Positions 1-8,575 of a stretch of 64,000 nucleotides of DNA are shown here, one piece after another. Position 1 is the first letter of the stretch; the number at the start of each line of letters is the position of its first letter. The DNA lies in NCBI GenBank assembly GCA_023228225.1, contig JALOBO010000004.1, positions 43,379-107,378 of the forward strand, given 5' to 3'. The stretch comes from Clostridia bacterium. Its GTDB lineage: Bacteria; Bacillota; Clostridia; Christensenellales; UBA1242. Both the position numbers and the translations under genes were made by a program. Below the pieces are notes generated by a model that was not told the origin of the DNA, searched no databases, and saw only the letters and a list, made by a program, of their open reading frames with translations.

Positions 1-321
1 CAAAGATTAGAAGAAGAAAAAGTCAAATTAGAAGAAGAAAAAGTCAAATCAATTGCAGATAAAGTTTTTAGCGAATTAGAAATTGATGTTGAAAACGCTG
101 CGAAACGTGGTGAAAGATCATGTGTTATTTACTCCGTTAATGAAAAGCAATTTTACCATACTGGAGATTTTAAAACAAAGGTATACATTGCAATTGAAAA
201 ATTATTAGATGCTGATGGCGTCAAACATAAAACGATATACAGAACAGTTGAAGATCTGGGATACGGCGATTGTTATGTACGAGAAGATGAAAGTTACGCA
301 GATTTAACTGTTTTATTTTAA
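1..321 (+). CDS. Hypothetical protein, 5' end outside window
   Basis: The reading frame is open from base 1 to the TAA at 319-321 (106 residues visible); the start lies upstream. The visible N-terminus is a charged heptad-like tandem repeat (RLEEEKVKLEEEKVK), suggesting a coiled coil, followed by a compact mixed domain with two cysteines. I do not recognise the family. It is followed closely by the next + strand gene. Confidence 0.7.
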   Translation, partial: QRLEEEKVKLEEEKVKSIADKVFSELEIDVENAAKRGERSCVIYSVNEKQFYHTGDFKTKVYIAIEKLLDADGVKHKTIYRTVEDLGYGDCYVREDESYADLTVLF

Positions 322-331
322 AATTTATAGT

Positions 332-697
332 ATGAACGATTTAACAAAAGCATGGCTTTGGTGGGAATCATTGCCGATTCAAAATTTACAAGACATGTCT
401 GACAGTTGGGTGGGATACTGCTCAAAGTATGGAATATCTAACATATACGGTGCAACTGACGAAGAAGTTTTACATATGTGGGAAGTTGAACAAAAAGCAA
501 TTAAAGTAGGAACATTAATTAAAACACCTGCTGCAGCATACAGTATTGATAAATACGAAGTATATGTTCATGGTGAAGTTGTAAGTATTATATGTGAGCA
601 TATCGAAGATAACGAAGAAGTTCCTGAACAAATTATTGTAAAATTGGAAACTGGCGATTATATGCCAATTGACCGCAAACTTTTAATCATAAGATAA
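332..697 (+). CDS. Hypothetical protein with C-terminal SH3-like segment
   Basis: 121 residues, ATG start. The C-terminal half (about residues 53-121) has the pattern K-T-P-A ... G-E-V-V-S-I ... I-V-K-L-E-T-G ... P-I-D-R, which the next gene repeats (K-T-P-A-W ... G-R-I-E-S-I ... M-V-K-F-E-N-G ... P-C-L-R). The two genes are adjacent paralogues over this segment. The alternating hydrophobic pattern suggests a small beta-barrel (SH3/KOW-like), which is inference. Function unknown. Confidence 0.75.
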   Translation: MNDLTKAWLWWESLPIQNLQDMSDSWVGYCSKYGISNIYGATDEEVLHMWEVEQKAIKVGTLIKTPAAAYSIDKYEVYVHGEVVSIICEHIEDNEEVPEQIIVKLETGDYMPIDRKLLIIR

Positions 698-698
698 T

Positions 699-1103
699 AT
701 GAAAGCGGGAGACAGAGTTAAAACACCTGCTTGGGTTGCAATAACAGATGCTAGTGATTATTTATTTGGCAGAATTGAAAGTATCAAAACAGAGGAATGT
801 TTAGATGGCACGATTTTTGAAAAAATAATGGTGAAGTTTGAAAACGGACAAACATTGCCATGTTTAAGAGAAGAACTTACAGAAATTAAAGAACCATTAA
901 TTGATGCTAATTTTTATCGACTCGTTCGGTCAACTTTAAAAATTGTTCCGAAGGCATATGACATGCATGGACAAAATTTTAATTGTGACTGTCATCTTGA
1001 AATAACAGATAAAAGTTATTCAACTGTTGCAAATAAATATGGCATATCATTAATGCACGCAAAAGAATGTATCGAAACATTATTCGGATTTAATGAAAAA
1101 TAA
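699..1103 (+). CDS. Hypothetical protein, SH3-like N-terminal segment
   Basis: 134 residues. It starts one base after the previous stop. Residues 1-65 resemble the C-terminal half of the preceding protein (G-D-R-V-K-T-P-A ... G-R-I-E-S-I ... V-K-F-E-N-G). The rest contains a short C-D-C-H-L segment and no recognisable domain. Probably a translationally coupled paralogue arising by duplication of the SH3-like part. Confidence 0.75.
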   Translation: MKAGDRVKTPAWVAITDASDYLFGRIESIKTEECLDGTIFEKIMVKFENGQTLPCLREELTEIKEPLIDANFYRLVRSTLKIVPKAYDMHGQNFNCDCHLEITDKSYSTVANKYGISLMHAKECIETLFGFNEK

Positions 1104-1104
1104 A

Positions 1105-1245
1105 ATGGAAGAAAAGATTAGAGAAATTATTGAAAAAAGTGAATTGCATTATACTGCAGGTAAAATCATAGATGGTGAATCATTTGAACAAATGGTTAAT
1201 GAATTAGTTGAATCGTTATTGAAATTACATAATGAAGAAGCATAA
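1105..1245 (+). CDS. Small hypothetical protein (46 aa)
   Basis: ATG at 1105 directly follows the upstream stop; TAA at 1243-1245 overlaps the start of the next gene. The peptide is acidic and mostly helical by composition (MEEKIREIIEKSELHY...). The end-to-end overlap with both neighbours supports a real gene despite its size. Confidence 0.6.
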   Translation: MEEKIREIIEKSELHYTAGKIIDGESFEQMVNELVESLLKLHNEEA

Positions 1246-1480
1246 AAGAGTTATTCATATTGATAATCAGGAATGGTTCTGGTGGGTAGGTTCGGGTCGA
1301 TTTGGTGAAGCAACACATGTAACCATAAGTTCACCTGATAAAAAGTTTTTCAAAATTGATGCAAGAGAAGTTGCAACGGATTTAATGTATGTTGGTGTAG
1401 AAGGTTTATTTCCAACTGCTGTAAAACCATCAAGCGTTAAAGATTACATTATTGCAAAATTAAAGGTATGTGCGAAATGA
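1232..1480 (+). CDS. Hypothetical protein
   Basis: 82 residues, rich in Trp near the N-terminus (N-Q-E-W-F-W-W-V-G-S-G-R-F-G). It overlaps the upstream gene by 14 bases and the downstream start by 4. No family recognised. Confidence 0.7.
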   Translation: MKKHKRVIHIDNQEWFWWVGSGRFGEATHVTISSPDKKFFKIDAREVATDLMYVGVEGLFPTAVKPSSVKDYIIAKLKVCAK

Positions 1481-1809
1481 CAGAGTTGATTGCACGGGCT
1501 GAAAAATTCACAAAAGAAATGAAGTCACGAGTTGTAACAAAAACTAAAATTCAATTAGGTGACCATGTTACAATAGGATTTATGCATACTGCTCATTGGT
1601 GTCCAAAAGAACGTGAAGCCTTTACCGGAATTTATTACCGTTGCATTGGAATAACGCCGTTTACATTGCAAGAAGAAAGAAACGGTAAAAGAATTACGCT
1701 TACACAAAAGGAAGTTGATAAAGCAATAAATTGTCATTACTGGATAGGTGATTGCTATTGGCATATTGAAACTAAAAATTATAAAACTTACGGAACAAAA
1801 CAAGTATGA
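1477..1809 (+). CDS. Hypothetical protein
   Basis: I place the start at the ATG overlapping the upstream TGA (ATGA at 1477); an ATG at 1468 in the same frame is possible. 110 residues with a beta-rich segment (I-Q-L-G-D-H-V-T-I-G-F) and a Cys/Trp-rich C-terminal half. Function unknown. Confidence 0.7.
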   Translation: MTELIARAEKFTKEMKSRVVTKTKIQLGDHVTIGFMHTAHWCPKEREAFTGIYYRCIGITPFTLQEERNGKRITLTQKEVDKAINCHYWIGDCYWHIETKNYKTYGTKQV

Positions 1810-2252
1810 AAAAATTACAAAGTAATATAAGTGACTTAATAGGTCCAGAATACGGCACAATTGATTTGCAATGTGTAGAGATTATTGAGGCGATGAATTC
1901 ATTACCTGGCGTAATGACAATCGAAAGTTGCTGTGGGCATGACAAAACGCCGTTCAGAATTTGGTTTTACGCTAATGTAACAAATGAAGGATTGTTCTTT
2001 TTAACCAGATGTGCAGACAGAAGATACTGGCAATACGGTGATGACTGGCGAATTGAATTATCTGTTGGCGATACTTACAGAGATGACATATTACCAACCA
2101 CATTTTGTTTAACAAGTATAACTGTCAAAGGCGATGAGGCACATTTGCAAATCAAAGATCTTGTGGATAATATGAATTATCATTTGAATCATAAAAACTT
2201 TATGGACGGTTTTGATTTGGATTACAAAAATTTCAAATATGTTGAAATATGA
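1806..2252 (+). CDS. Hypothetical protein with S-C-C-G-H motif
   Basis: 148 residues; ATG overlaps the previous stop. Residues about 35-50 read M-T-I-E-S-C-C-G-H-D-K-T-P-F-R-I-W-F, a motif recurring in phage hypotheticals and reminiscent of the S-C-x-G-H site of Tyw3-like proteins. I do not claim enzymatic function. No other domain is evident. Confidence 0.7.
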   Translation: MKKLQSNISDLIGPEYGTIDLQCVEIIEAMNSLPGVMTIESCCGHDKTPFRIWFYANVTNEGLFFLTRCADRRYWQYGDDWRIELSVGDTYRDDILPTTFCLTSITVKGDEAHLQIKDLVDNMNYHLNHKNFMDGFDLDYKNFKYVEI

Positions 2253-2413
2253 GAAGATCGTGGAATAACTTCTGGTTTAAATGGCATCGAACGCCATGCA
2301 ATGAAATTGTATTTGGTAGCAGTTCATGCGATTATAAAAAGTTCAGAACACAAAGGTTAATCAATATTTTGTTAATTGCAACTGCGTGTTTAATTTTATA
2401 TAAAGTATTATGA
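2249..2413 (+). CDS. Small protein with C-terminal membrane segment
   Basis: 54 residues, ATG at 2249 overlapping the upstream stop and ending in an ATGA overlap with the next gene. The N-terminal half is basic and Trp-rich; residues about 38-54 (L-I-N-I-L-L-I-A-T-A-C-L-I-L) form one hydrophobic segment, so it is probably tail-anchored. Confidence 0.6.
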   Translation: MRRSWNNFWFKWHRTPCNEIVFGSSSCDYKKFRTQRLINILLIATACLILYKVL

Positions 2414-2652
2414 TAACAAACAAAGACGGACAAGAAATTCGATTAATCACAATTGCTGATTTATGCAGATTCTGCATGAACAATGGACATGACAGTCATA
2501 AAATAGTTTGGGATGACACAATTGCAATTCCTAGAAGACGAGGTTACGTAGGAACGTGTGCAAACAAAGCGCCAGGTTGTGATGGTTTTACACACGCTGA
2601 AACGTGTCCAATCTGGACTAGTTTGCAAAATGTAATTTGTTTAAATGTGTAA
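2410..2652 (+). CDS. Cysteine-rich hypothetical protein
   Basis: 80 residues with six cysteines in spaced pairs (D-L-C-R-F-C, then T-C-A-N-K-A-P-G-C, then T-C-P-I-W), compatible with zinc binding. Start overlaps the upstream stop (ATGA). Family not recognised. Confidence 0.65.
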   Translation: MITNKDGQEIRLITIADLCRFCMNNGHDSHKIVWDDTIAIPRRRGYVGTCANKAPGCDGFTHAETCPIWTSLQNVICLNV

Positions 2653-3016
2653 ACTTATGGAAATAGAAGAAAAAAAGAAATTGACTTATAATCTTGAAAG
2701 AACACATCTTGATGGGTTTATATGCAATTATCAATACAGATTCCGGACAACACAATGGCTTGAAAGTGTTGATAACATAGAATACTTTGGCATTGACCAT
2801 GATTCATATAAACAAAAATTAATTGATACGTTAGTTGGTGAATTTAGAATTGCATTAAACGCTGCTGTTTTTGGAGATCCTGCAGGTAAAGATTATGCCA
2901 ATTATATGAAAGAACAAAAGCAGAATATTCCACCACCTACACCGCCAGAAGATAGATTTCTAAAAGAAGGCAAAGAACCCGAGAAGCCAAAAAACTTTGA
3001 TAAATATAAACTATAA
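2645..3016 (+). CDS. Hypothetical protein with proline-rich tail
   Basis: 123 residues from ATG 2645; an in-frame ATG at 2657 (MEIEEKKK) lies after the upstream stop and may be the real start. The last 30 residues are Pro/Lys/Glu-rich (I-P-P-P-T-P-P-E-D-R-F), probably disordered. Function unknown. Confidence 0.7.
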   Translation: MCKLMEIEEKKKLTYNLERTHLDGFICNYQYRFRTTQWLESVDNIEYFGIDHDSYKQKLIDTLVGEFRIALNAAVFGDPAGKDYANYMKEQKQNIPPPTPPEDRFLKEGKEPEKPKNFDKYKL

Positions 3017-3020
3017 TGAT

Positions 3021-3980
3021 ATGATATTACCTAAAGAATTAAAAGTAAGAATTCGCAAAGATGGAAGTAAAACTCCATTGGGATTTATAACTTATGTCGA
3101 TGAGAATGGAAAGATTCGAGCTGAAAAATCTTGGTCATCATGGGGCGATAAAGAAATTCCAGTAATAACAAATGAACCATCAAAAGGATTCAAACTTGCA
3201 GGATTAACACAAAGATCTGCAGATTGGTTTGGTTCAGGAAGAACTATGTTTTACATTATTCATCCAAAAGGTTTTGAATTTGAAATAACTGCTGATAATT
3301 TATTTGCACTTATGGGTTTTCATGACATCATAAAAGGTGAAATCATGGGTGAATTGGTTTTAGTTTGGGACAAGTTTTCATTATCTTTAATATCTGTTGA
3401 ATCTTCAGATTATGAAAAATATAAAGAACAAACGTCAACAATAACATCAGGCATTGTTGCAATGAAAGATTTGATACCTGGGCATGTGTATTCAGATAGA
3501 GAAGGAACAACAAAATTTGTTTACATCGGTAATTACTATTTGTTATTAACAGGATGGGAATACGTTAGAGGAACAGAAGTTATAAGTGAAGATGCTGCAA
3601 GACGTAATAGATGGGAAGTTACTGAAGTAACAACAATTCATCCTGAAAAGTTTCACATGTTTAGGAATAAACGAAAATACAATGATGGCAGATGGGAATA
3701 CATGTGTTGCAAAACAAAGAAATGTTTCGATACAGGTAAGACAGATAAAGTTATTTCAATTGATGAAATGAATACTTACATTACAAAACAATCAGATAAA
3801 TGGTATTCAGGAATAAGAGCAAACCATTACAATGCTGCATGCATATGGGAATCGAAACCAACTGACGAAATTATTGCAAAATATGTAACGGAAGGATCTG
3901 AAGAAAACACATTGGTCCGTAAAATCGTTGATAAACCGCATAAAGTATATGTTGAAAAAGATTGTAAAATTATAAGATAA
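3021..3980 (+). CDS. Hypothetical protein (about 320 aa)
   Basis: The frame is open from 2997, but the first codon there is TTG inside the upstream gene. The ATG at 3021, just after that gene's stop, is the likelier start (MILPKELKVRIRKDG). One of the longest proteins in the left arm; mixed alpha/beta composition with W-G-S-G-R-T and C-C-K-T-K-K-C-F segments. No family recognised. Confidence 0.7.
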   Translation: MILPKELKVRIRKDGSKTPLGFITYVDENGKIRAEKSWSSWGDKEIPVITNEPSKGFKLAGLTQRSADWFGSGRTMFYIIHPKGFEFEITADNLFALMGFHDIIKGEIMGELVLVWDKFSLSLISVESSDYEKYKEQTSTITSGIVAMKDLIPGHVYSDREGTTKFVYIGNYYLLLTGWEYVRGTEVISEDAARRNRWEVTEVTTIHPEKFHMFRNKRKYNDGRWEYMCCKTKKCFDTGKTDKVISIDEMNTYITKQSDKWYSGIRANHYNAACIWESKPTDEIIAKYVTEGSEENTLVRKIVDKPHKVYVEKDCKIIR

Positions 3981-3984
3981 GATT

Positions 3985-4494
3985 ATGACGAATACTGATG
4001 TATTTAAAGTTTTGTTATGTTCATATGGATATGACAGAAATATAAAAATTGAATCGTACAGAGGAGATTCTGGCGAATTAGGATATTCTGTTTATGCAGA
4101 AAACAAAACCGGTGATTCATATAATGAGATTTGCTGCGAAAATTTCATGTTTCATGTTTATTTGATTTTAAAATTCATGAAAGAAAATAATGTGGGATTT
4201 AAAAGCGATTATTGGAGTTATCCTACAAAATATGTTATTGATGATAATTCACGTAACAATATAATTGCGAATCTGGATGAACGAGATACGCAATTAGCAA
4301 AAGATTTAGAAGAATTGTCACCAGTAATAAAATGGCGCGATGATAATAACCCATGCATTAATTGCAAAATAAATAAGCATGACCATTGGGATGACATACA
4401 CTATAATTGTGAATTGTGTCATACAAACAGTTGTGAATTATTGAAAAATTTTCAAAATGAATATAGAAAAATATTAAGTAAACGAAATACATAA
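3985..4494 (+). CDS. Hypothetical protein with C-terminal zinc-knuckle pattern
   Basis: 169 residues. The C-terminus (about 125-158) carries C-x2-C ... H-D-H ... C-x2-C ... C spacing (C-I-N-C-K-I-N-K-H-D-H-W, then C-E-L-C-H-T-N-S-C), consistent with bound zinc. The N-terminal part is unrecognised. It starts five bases after the upstream stop. Confidence 0.7.
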   Translation: MTNTDVFKVLLCSYGYDRNIKIESYRGDSGELGYSVYAENKTGDSYNEICCENFMFHVYLILKFMKENNVGFKSDYWSYPTKYVIDDNSRNNIIANLDERDTQLAKDLEELSPVIKWRDDNNPCINCKINKHDHWDDIHYNCELCHTNSCELLKNFQNEYRKILSKRNT

Positions 4495-4498
4495 GCAA

Positions 4499-4735
4499 AT
4501 GGAAGATAAATTAGAGAAAGCGTTAGAATCATTAGAAGAATGGGAAAATATTAAATACAGAATGAAAGAAGAAGGTTTTCATTATTGTTTTAATGGATAT
4601 TCAAGTTGGAAAGAAATTAATGATGCTGAATTTCAAAAATTGAAAGATGAATACATTGAATCTGCAAAACGTTTAGAATATTATGTAAAAGCAAAGGTTA
4701 TAGAAACAAGAATGCAAGTTAAGTTATTAAGTTAA
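4499..4735 (+). CDS. Small helical hypothetical protein
   Basis: 78 residues dominated by Glu/Lys heptads (MEDKLEKALESLEEWENIKY), predicted to be a helical hairpin or coiled coil. Tight spacing with both neighbours. Function unknown. Confidence 0.65.
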   Translation: MEDKLEKALESLEEWENIKYRMKEEGFHYCFNGYSSWKEINDAEFQKLKDEYIESAKRLEYYVKAKVIETRMQVKLLS

Positions 4736-4749
4736 AATTCAGAATAAAG

Positions 4750-5010
4750 ATGAGTGTATTATCATGTAATAGAAATGAATGCGGTAATGTAATGTGCGAT
4801 ACGTATATAGAGGGTATCGGATATGTTTGCCGTGAATGCCAAGAAGAATTCAAGTTATATTTGCAAAAAACAAATATTAATGTTGAATATGAATATGACA
4901 TTGTAGTTGCATTAAATATCTTTATGAGTATTCCAAAAGGAAGGTATTCTGATAGTGAAGAAATGACAGTCGATAAATTTTTTAGTAAACACACACGTAA
5001 TAACGATTAG
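4750..5010 (+). CDS. Small zinc-ribbon-like protein
   Basis: 86 residues. The N-terminus has C-N-R-N-E-C-G-N-V-M-C, then G-Y-V-C-R-E-C, i.e. two cysteine pairs about 20 residues apart, typical of a treble-clef or ribbon zinc site. The remainder is a short acidic helix. Possible nucleic-acid or protein adaptor; function unknown. Confidence 0.65.
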   Translation: MSVLSCNRNECGNVMCDTYIEGIGYVCRECQEEFKLYLQKTNINVEYEYDIVVALNIFMSIPKGRYSDSEEMTVDKFFSKHTRNND

Positions 5011-5011
5011 T

Positions 5012-5254
5012 ATGGCTTGGTTTAAAGTAGGAATATATGTAGGTGACAAATTGAAAGTTGATTTGTCAGAATGGTCTGATGAACATAAAAAAGAATTGCA
5101 ATCATATCAACAAGATGGATGGCTTGTTATACGTAAAGTTAAACAGTACAGAAGTAATTCAAGTTTTCAATTCGAAGGACAGCCCGATGAAAAAATTGAA
5201 AGGACGTATGCATTCAATTCATGTGATATTTTAGAAATTAAAAGAGGATTATAA
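5012..5254 (+). CDS. Hypothetical protein
   Basis: 80 residues, starting just after the previous stop. Beta-rich and amphipathic composition; no motif recognised. It is the last gene before a class 2 promoter. Confidence 0.65.
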   Translation: MAWFKVGIYVGDKLKVDLSEWSDEHKKELQSYQQDGWLVIRKVKQYRSNSSFQFEGQPDEKIERTYAFNSCDILEIKRGL

Positions 5255-5265
5255 GATAATTCTCA

Positions 5266-5295
5266 ATAACTTTTTAGAATATATAAAACAAACTA
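5266..5295 (+). promoter_or_regulatory. Class 2 (late-type) promoter
   Basis: TATATAAAACAAA at 5280-5292, preceded by AACTTTTT about 14 bases upstream and followed within 10 bases by the ATG of the first capsid-targeted protein. See 14609-14628 and 43181-43216 for closer copies of the consensus. Confidence 0.6.
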
Positions 5296-5301
5296 AATCA
5301 T

Positions 5302-5742
5302 ATGAACAAAAGAATACCAAGTCTTGACGAACACATTAATGAAAGTATTAATGAAGCAAGCAAAGACTTCGACGTAGAAAAATGGTGGGATAATCTAAAA
5401 TCGGTTCCTGCATTAATAGTTAAAAATAAATGGAATTCGCTAGGTGGCAAGATTGGAATGACATCCGCAAGTTTTTGTACATGTAAGCCTTCTAGCAGAG
5501 AAGAACACAGTAAAAATCCTGATGTTGATTTTGGCGGATTCGGTGGTAAAGGATGGGAATTATTTTATACATGTGGCGCATCAAAAACGTTAGACAAGTT
5601 ACCTACTTGGCGGCCTTTAACATATACATGGGATGTAAATTCAAGAGAATATGTAATTTTTGATAATTGGGACGACATAAAAGACTGGCTATCAGATATA
5701 GACAATCAAACTATATATGTTTGGAAACATCCTAGACAATAA
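5302..5742 (+). CDS. Capsid-targeted (internal head) protein 1
   Basis: 146 residues. The first 20 read MNKRIPSLDEHINESINEAS. This matches the capsid-targeting sequence (CTS) of T4 internal proteins, in which a roughly 10-residue amphipathic leader ending in [L/I]-x-E is removed by the prohead protease gp21; here I-N-E|S and I-N-E|A are tandem candidate sites. That makes it a probable proteolytically processed head protein ejected with the DNA (inference from the family pattern). The remaining domain (W-W-D-N ... C-T-C-K-P ... T-C-G-A-S) is unrecognised. First gene of a cassette of related leaders. Confidence 0.75.
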   Translation: MNKRIPSLDEHINESINEASKDFDVEKWWDNLKSVPALIVKNKWNSLGGKIGMTSASFCTCKPSSREEHSKNPDVDFGGFGGKGWELFYTCGASKTLDKLPTWRPLTYTWDVNSREYVIFDNWDDIKDWLSDIDNQTIYVWKHPRQ

Positions 5743-5761
5743 TAAAATAAGTATATCGAAA

Positions 5762-6112
5762 ATGAAACAAAGAATACCTACATTAGATGAACACATTAAT
5801 GAAAACATTAATGAAGCAAGCAAAGAATGGATTGTGAGTGCAAATAACGGCGAACCGATGTTATTAAGATATTTCGGCAAAACATGGCCGTGTATTGCAT
5901 TTATGCACAAAACATATGAACAACCAGGAAACCAAATTGTTCCTAACATGATTGTTGGACGAGACAACAACGGTAAAAACCCATCAGCATCACTTAAAAC
6001 TGATGATCTTACAGTAGATGGCGTTAAATCAATTTTAAGACAAGGAATCAGTACGCCTTGGCCAACCGATGCGCAAATCATTGAGTTCGTTGGCTTAATT
6101 CAAAAAAAATAA
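5762..6112 (+). CDS. Capsid-targeted (internal head) protein 2
   Basis: The start is the ATG at 5762, which gives MKQRIPTLDEHINENINEAS in register with the family; the longer open frame from 5717 runs into the upstream gene. 116 residues. Tandem I-N-E sites at residues about 12-18 fit prohead-protease cleavage. The leader is nearly identical to that of the previous gene, whereas the cargo domain (G-E-P-M-L-L-R-Y-F-G-K-T-W-P) is different. Confidence 0.75.
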   Translation: MKQRIPTLDEHINENINEASKEWIVSANNGEPMLLRYFGKTWPCIAFMHKTYEQPGNQIVPNMIVGRDNNGKNPSASLKTDDLTVDGVKSILRQGISTPWPTDAQIIEFVGLIQKK

Positions 6113-6118
6113 TTAGGA

Positions 6119-6424
6119 ATGAATAAAAGAATTCCAACACTTGATGAATTTATTTTTGAATCATCAAATGATGAATGTATGTACTTATTCAAATTTGAAA
6201 GTAATTACACGACACCTGATGGCAAAGAATTGATTCCTGCATACGCAAGATTAACGCATGCACAAAGAAATAAGATTGCAAATTATGCTGCAGTTTTAAA
6301 TACTAGAGGATTCGGCGATGCAACAGAAATTTCTGATTTTATGAAAAAAGAAAACGATTACAAACTTGTAAGTTATGATGATTTATTAGTATATGTTAAA
6401 TCGGCTGTAAAAAATAAGAAATGA
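6119..6424 (+). CDS. Capsid-targeted (internal head) protein 3
   Basis: 101 residues. The leader MNKRIPTLDEFIFESS has an I-F-E|S candidate cleavage site, closest in the set to T4-style F-x-E-F-I-x-E leaders. The cargo is a short mixed domain ending in a helical Lys-rich tail. ATG overlap with the next gene indicates translational coupling. Confidence 0.72.
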   Translation: MNKRIPTLDEFIFESSNDECMYLFKFESNYTTPDGKELIPAYARLTHAQRNKIANYAAVLNTRGFGDATEISDFMKKENDYKLVSYDDLLVYVKSAVKNKK

Positions 6425-6702
6425 TGAATATACGAATTCCATTATTTGATACCTTTATATTTGAAGCTGTACGCAATGATATCAGTTCTTTTATAAAAAG
6501 CTCAAGAGCAAAAACAGTTCATGAACTTGAGAATGAATTATTAAAAGAATTTGCGATAAATTCTTGCAAAGTTGATGGCGAAGGTATTCTTGGTATTAGC
6601 ATTAATGGATATATGATTTGCGTTGAATATTCAAAGCCAATAAATAAATTAAATTACATACTGGAATACCCGGTTGTATCAATTTATACAGATGAAACAT
6701 AA
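6424..6702 (+). CDS. Capsid-targeted (internal head) protein 4
   Basis: Two adjacent ATGs (6421, 6424). The second puts MNIRIPLFDTFIFEA in the same register as its paralogues (M-x-x-RIP), so I use it. I-F-E|A is the candidate processing site. 92 residues; unknown cargo domain. Confidence 0.7.
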   Translation: MNIRIPLFDTFIFEAVRNDISSFIKSSRAKTVHELENELLKEFAINSCKVDGEGILGISINGYMICVEYSKPINKLNYILEYPVVSIYTDET

Positions 6703-6709
6703 CTATAAT

Positions 6710-7039
6710 ATGAAAAACAGAATACCAAGTTTGGATGAACATATAAACGAAGCTGAATCAAAACATTATTTAAAAGCTAATGATACGTTAATTGCAACTG
6801 AAGATATTTCAGTATTCGTTGAAAAGTCATATATGCAATCAATTCCAGCAGACGAACGTGAACGAGAATCATGGAAAGGCTGTTACTTTACAATTAAAAA
6901 AGGGAATGAGTTTTCTTATCTTAGAAGCAATGATTATGACAAATCTTATTTCAAATTGTCGAATGGCGCAACTTTCTTAATTGAAGTAGGAAGACCTGAA
7001 TCATGGGTTGAACGTAATAACATAAAAATAAAAAAATAA
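6710..7039 (+). CDS. Capsid-targeted (internal head) protein 5
   Basis: Start at ATG 6710 gives MKNRIPSLDEHINEAESKH; the upstream extension from 6674 belongs to the previous gene's 3' end. I-N-E|A is the single candidate cleavage site. 109 residues. The cargo resembles a small beta domain (S-V-F-V-E-K-S ... F-T-I-K-K-G-N-E-F). Confidence 0.72.
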   Translation: MKNRIPSLDEHINEAESKHYLKANDTLIATEDISVFVEKSYMQSIPADERERESWKGCYFTIKKGNEFSYLRSNDYDKSYFKLSNGATFLIEVGRPESWVERNNIKIKK

Positions 7040-7041
7040 GT

Positions 7042-7779
7042 ATGAAAAACAGAATACCAAAGTTCGATGAATTTTTGAATGAAGCAAACTTATCGAATGA
7101 AGCATTAAAATTTAAAAAGGGTGATGCTATTATTGTAACTAAGCCATTTAATCATAAAGATATTGATTTTAAACTTAGTGCAACATCCTGGTTTGGCTCA
7201 CACGTTGCGGCAACAAATAATTTTTTAAAAAATAGCAGCCGTGAAGTAGAAAAAGATGATGTTCTTTTTATATTCAGCGAAGACGGTAAAATTGAAATTG
7301 ATAAAAATGGCAAGCCACTTGCTGTCGTAAAAGGATACCAAGGCGGATATACTGAAATACTGCAAGGTGTGAAAATGACTGCTTGGGATATATCGTCATA
7401 CGAGTTTAATTATGATTATAACGATTTTATGTTACAACTTATGTTTGTTGCTTTACATAATGGTTGGGCAAAAATAATCAAATATAGTAGTTTTCCTGCT
7501 GACAAAAAAGAATACATGGAAGGCGCTGTTAAATATAGCAGATTAAGTTACGGTGCAGGAAAATATGATTTGATTCATGATGATATGCATATTGTTAACA
7601 TAAAAAATATAGGTAACGATAAATATATTCTTTCAGGATACAATTCAATAGACGGTAAAAAAATACCAGATGTTTTAATTTCTAAAGAAAAAATATATAA
7701 AGATAAGTTTTATTTAAAAGATAAAACGGAAGTAACCGGTGATTTATTTGATAACACATTACGACAACTGTTTGGATAG
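7042..7779 (+). CDS. Capsid-targeted (internal head) protein 6, large cargo
   Basis: 245 residues, the largest cargo in the left cassette. The leader MKNRIPKFDEFLNEANLSNEA gives L-N-E|A, an exact [L/I]-x-E|A match to the T4 gp21 cleavage rule. The cargo is Lys/Asp/Tyr-rich and unrecognised. It starts three bases after the previous stop. By analogy with T4 internal proteins and Alt it may enter the host with the DNA; that is inference. Confidence 0.72.
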   Translation: MKNRIPKFDEFLNEANLSNEALKFKKGDAIIVTKPFNHKDIDFKLSATSWFGSHVAATNNFLKNSSREVEKDDVLFIFSEDGKIEIDKNGKPLAVVKGYQGGYTEILQGVKMTAWDISSYEFNYDYNDFMLQLMFVALHNGWAKIIKYSSFPADKKEYMEGAVKYSRLSYGAGKYDLIHDDMHIVNIKNIGNDKYILSGYNSIDGKKIPDVLISKEKIYKDKFYLKDKTEVTGDLFDNTLRQLFG

Positions 7780-7806
7780 TAAACAATTTAAAATAAGTAA
7801 TTATGC

Positions 7807-8310
7807 ATGTTAGAAATTTTCAACACTTTTAATGCAACATTAGGTTTAACATCACTTATTGTTGGCGTTGTTACATTTATCATATATCTTTTAGCTGTAA
7901 GAAGCGATTTTGGCAATGTTAAATCAATTTCAATGAGTTATTATTATGTTAAGCCTCATTGGTTATTTCAAGTATTTATTTGGGTTTCTGCTGCAAGCAT
8001 AATGCTATCTGCTCAAACATTAATGCATATGATTGCTGGCACCTGCTTGTTGATAATGGCTGCATATCCTACAATTAAAGAAAAGAAATTTTATGTTCCG
8101 CATATGATTTTTGCAATTTCTGGAATAACAACAGCAGTTTTAGGATTAGGAATTGAATTTGGCTTATGGTGGTTAATTGGCATAGGTGTTGTGTTAGCAG
8201 GTATTGCAACATTATTAACATTCAAAAAAGATACATACATTTACTGGATTGAAGTTATTTCAATTGCAACAGTAATCATTGGAATTTTTATAGGAAGATA
8301 TTTAAAATAA
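7807..8310 (+). CDS. Polytopic membrane protein
   Basis: 167 residues with about five hydrophobic segments (around residues 12-30, 50-68, 70-88, 98-118, 121-138 and a terminal one at 148-165). No leader of the RIP type, although both neighbours have it. Charged loops are short. A phage inner-membrane protein; superinfection exclusion or host-envelope effects are possible but not shown. Confidence 0.7.
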   Translation: MLEIFNTFNATLGLTSLIVGVVTFIIYLLAVRSDFGNVKSISMSYYYVKPHWLFQVFIWVSAASIMLSAQTLMHMIAGTCLLIMAAYPTIKEKKFYVPHMIFAISGITTAVLGLGIEFGLWWLIGIGVVLAGIATLLTFKKDTYIYWIEVISIATVIIGIFIGRYLK

Positions 8311-8320
8311 AAGAAACAAA

Positions 8321-8575
8321 ATGGAAAGAAGAATACCAACACTTGATGAACACATCAATGAAAGCATTAATGAATCGCTTGAAATGTACAAAGCAAACAA
8401 AGAAAAAAATGAAATAAAATTTATTAATGTAGGAACATTAAAAGATTTTATTGCAAATTCTGGGATAAAAGATTCAATGTACACTGCTAATAAAGAAAAA
8501 TCAATTATCAAGTTTATTAATTATGCAGAACTAAAGAATGCTATTTCTTATTTAGAAAAAAAATATAATAAGTAA
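8321..8575 (+). CDS. Capsid-targeted (internal head) protein 7, internally repeated
   Basis: 84 residues. The leader MERRIPTLDEHINESINES has tandem I-N-E|S sites. The cargo is a two-fold repeat: A-N-K-E-K-N-E-I-K-F-I-N ... L-K-D and A-N-K-E-K-S-I-I-K-F-I-N ... L-K-N, about 32 residues apart, so it arose by internal duplication. TAATG overlap with the next gene. Confidence 0.72.
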   Translation: MERRIPTLDEHINESINESLEMYKANKEKNEIKFINVGTLKDFIANSGIKDSMYTANKEKSIIKFINYAELKNAISYLEKKYNK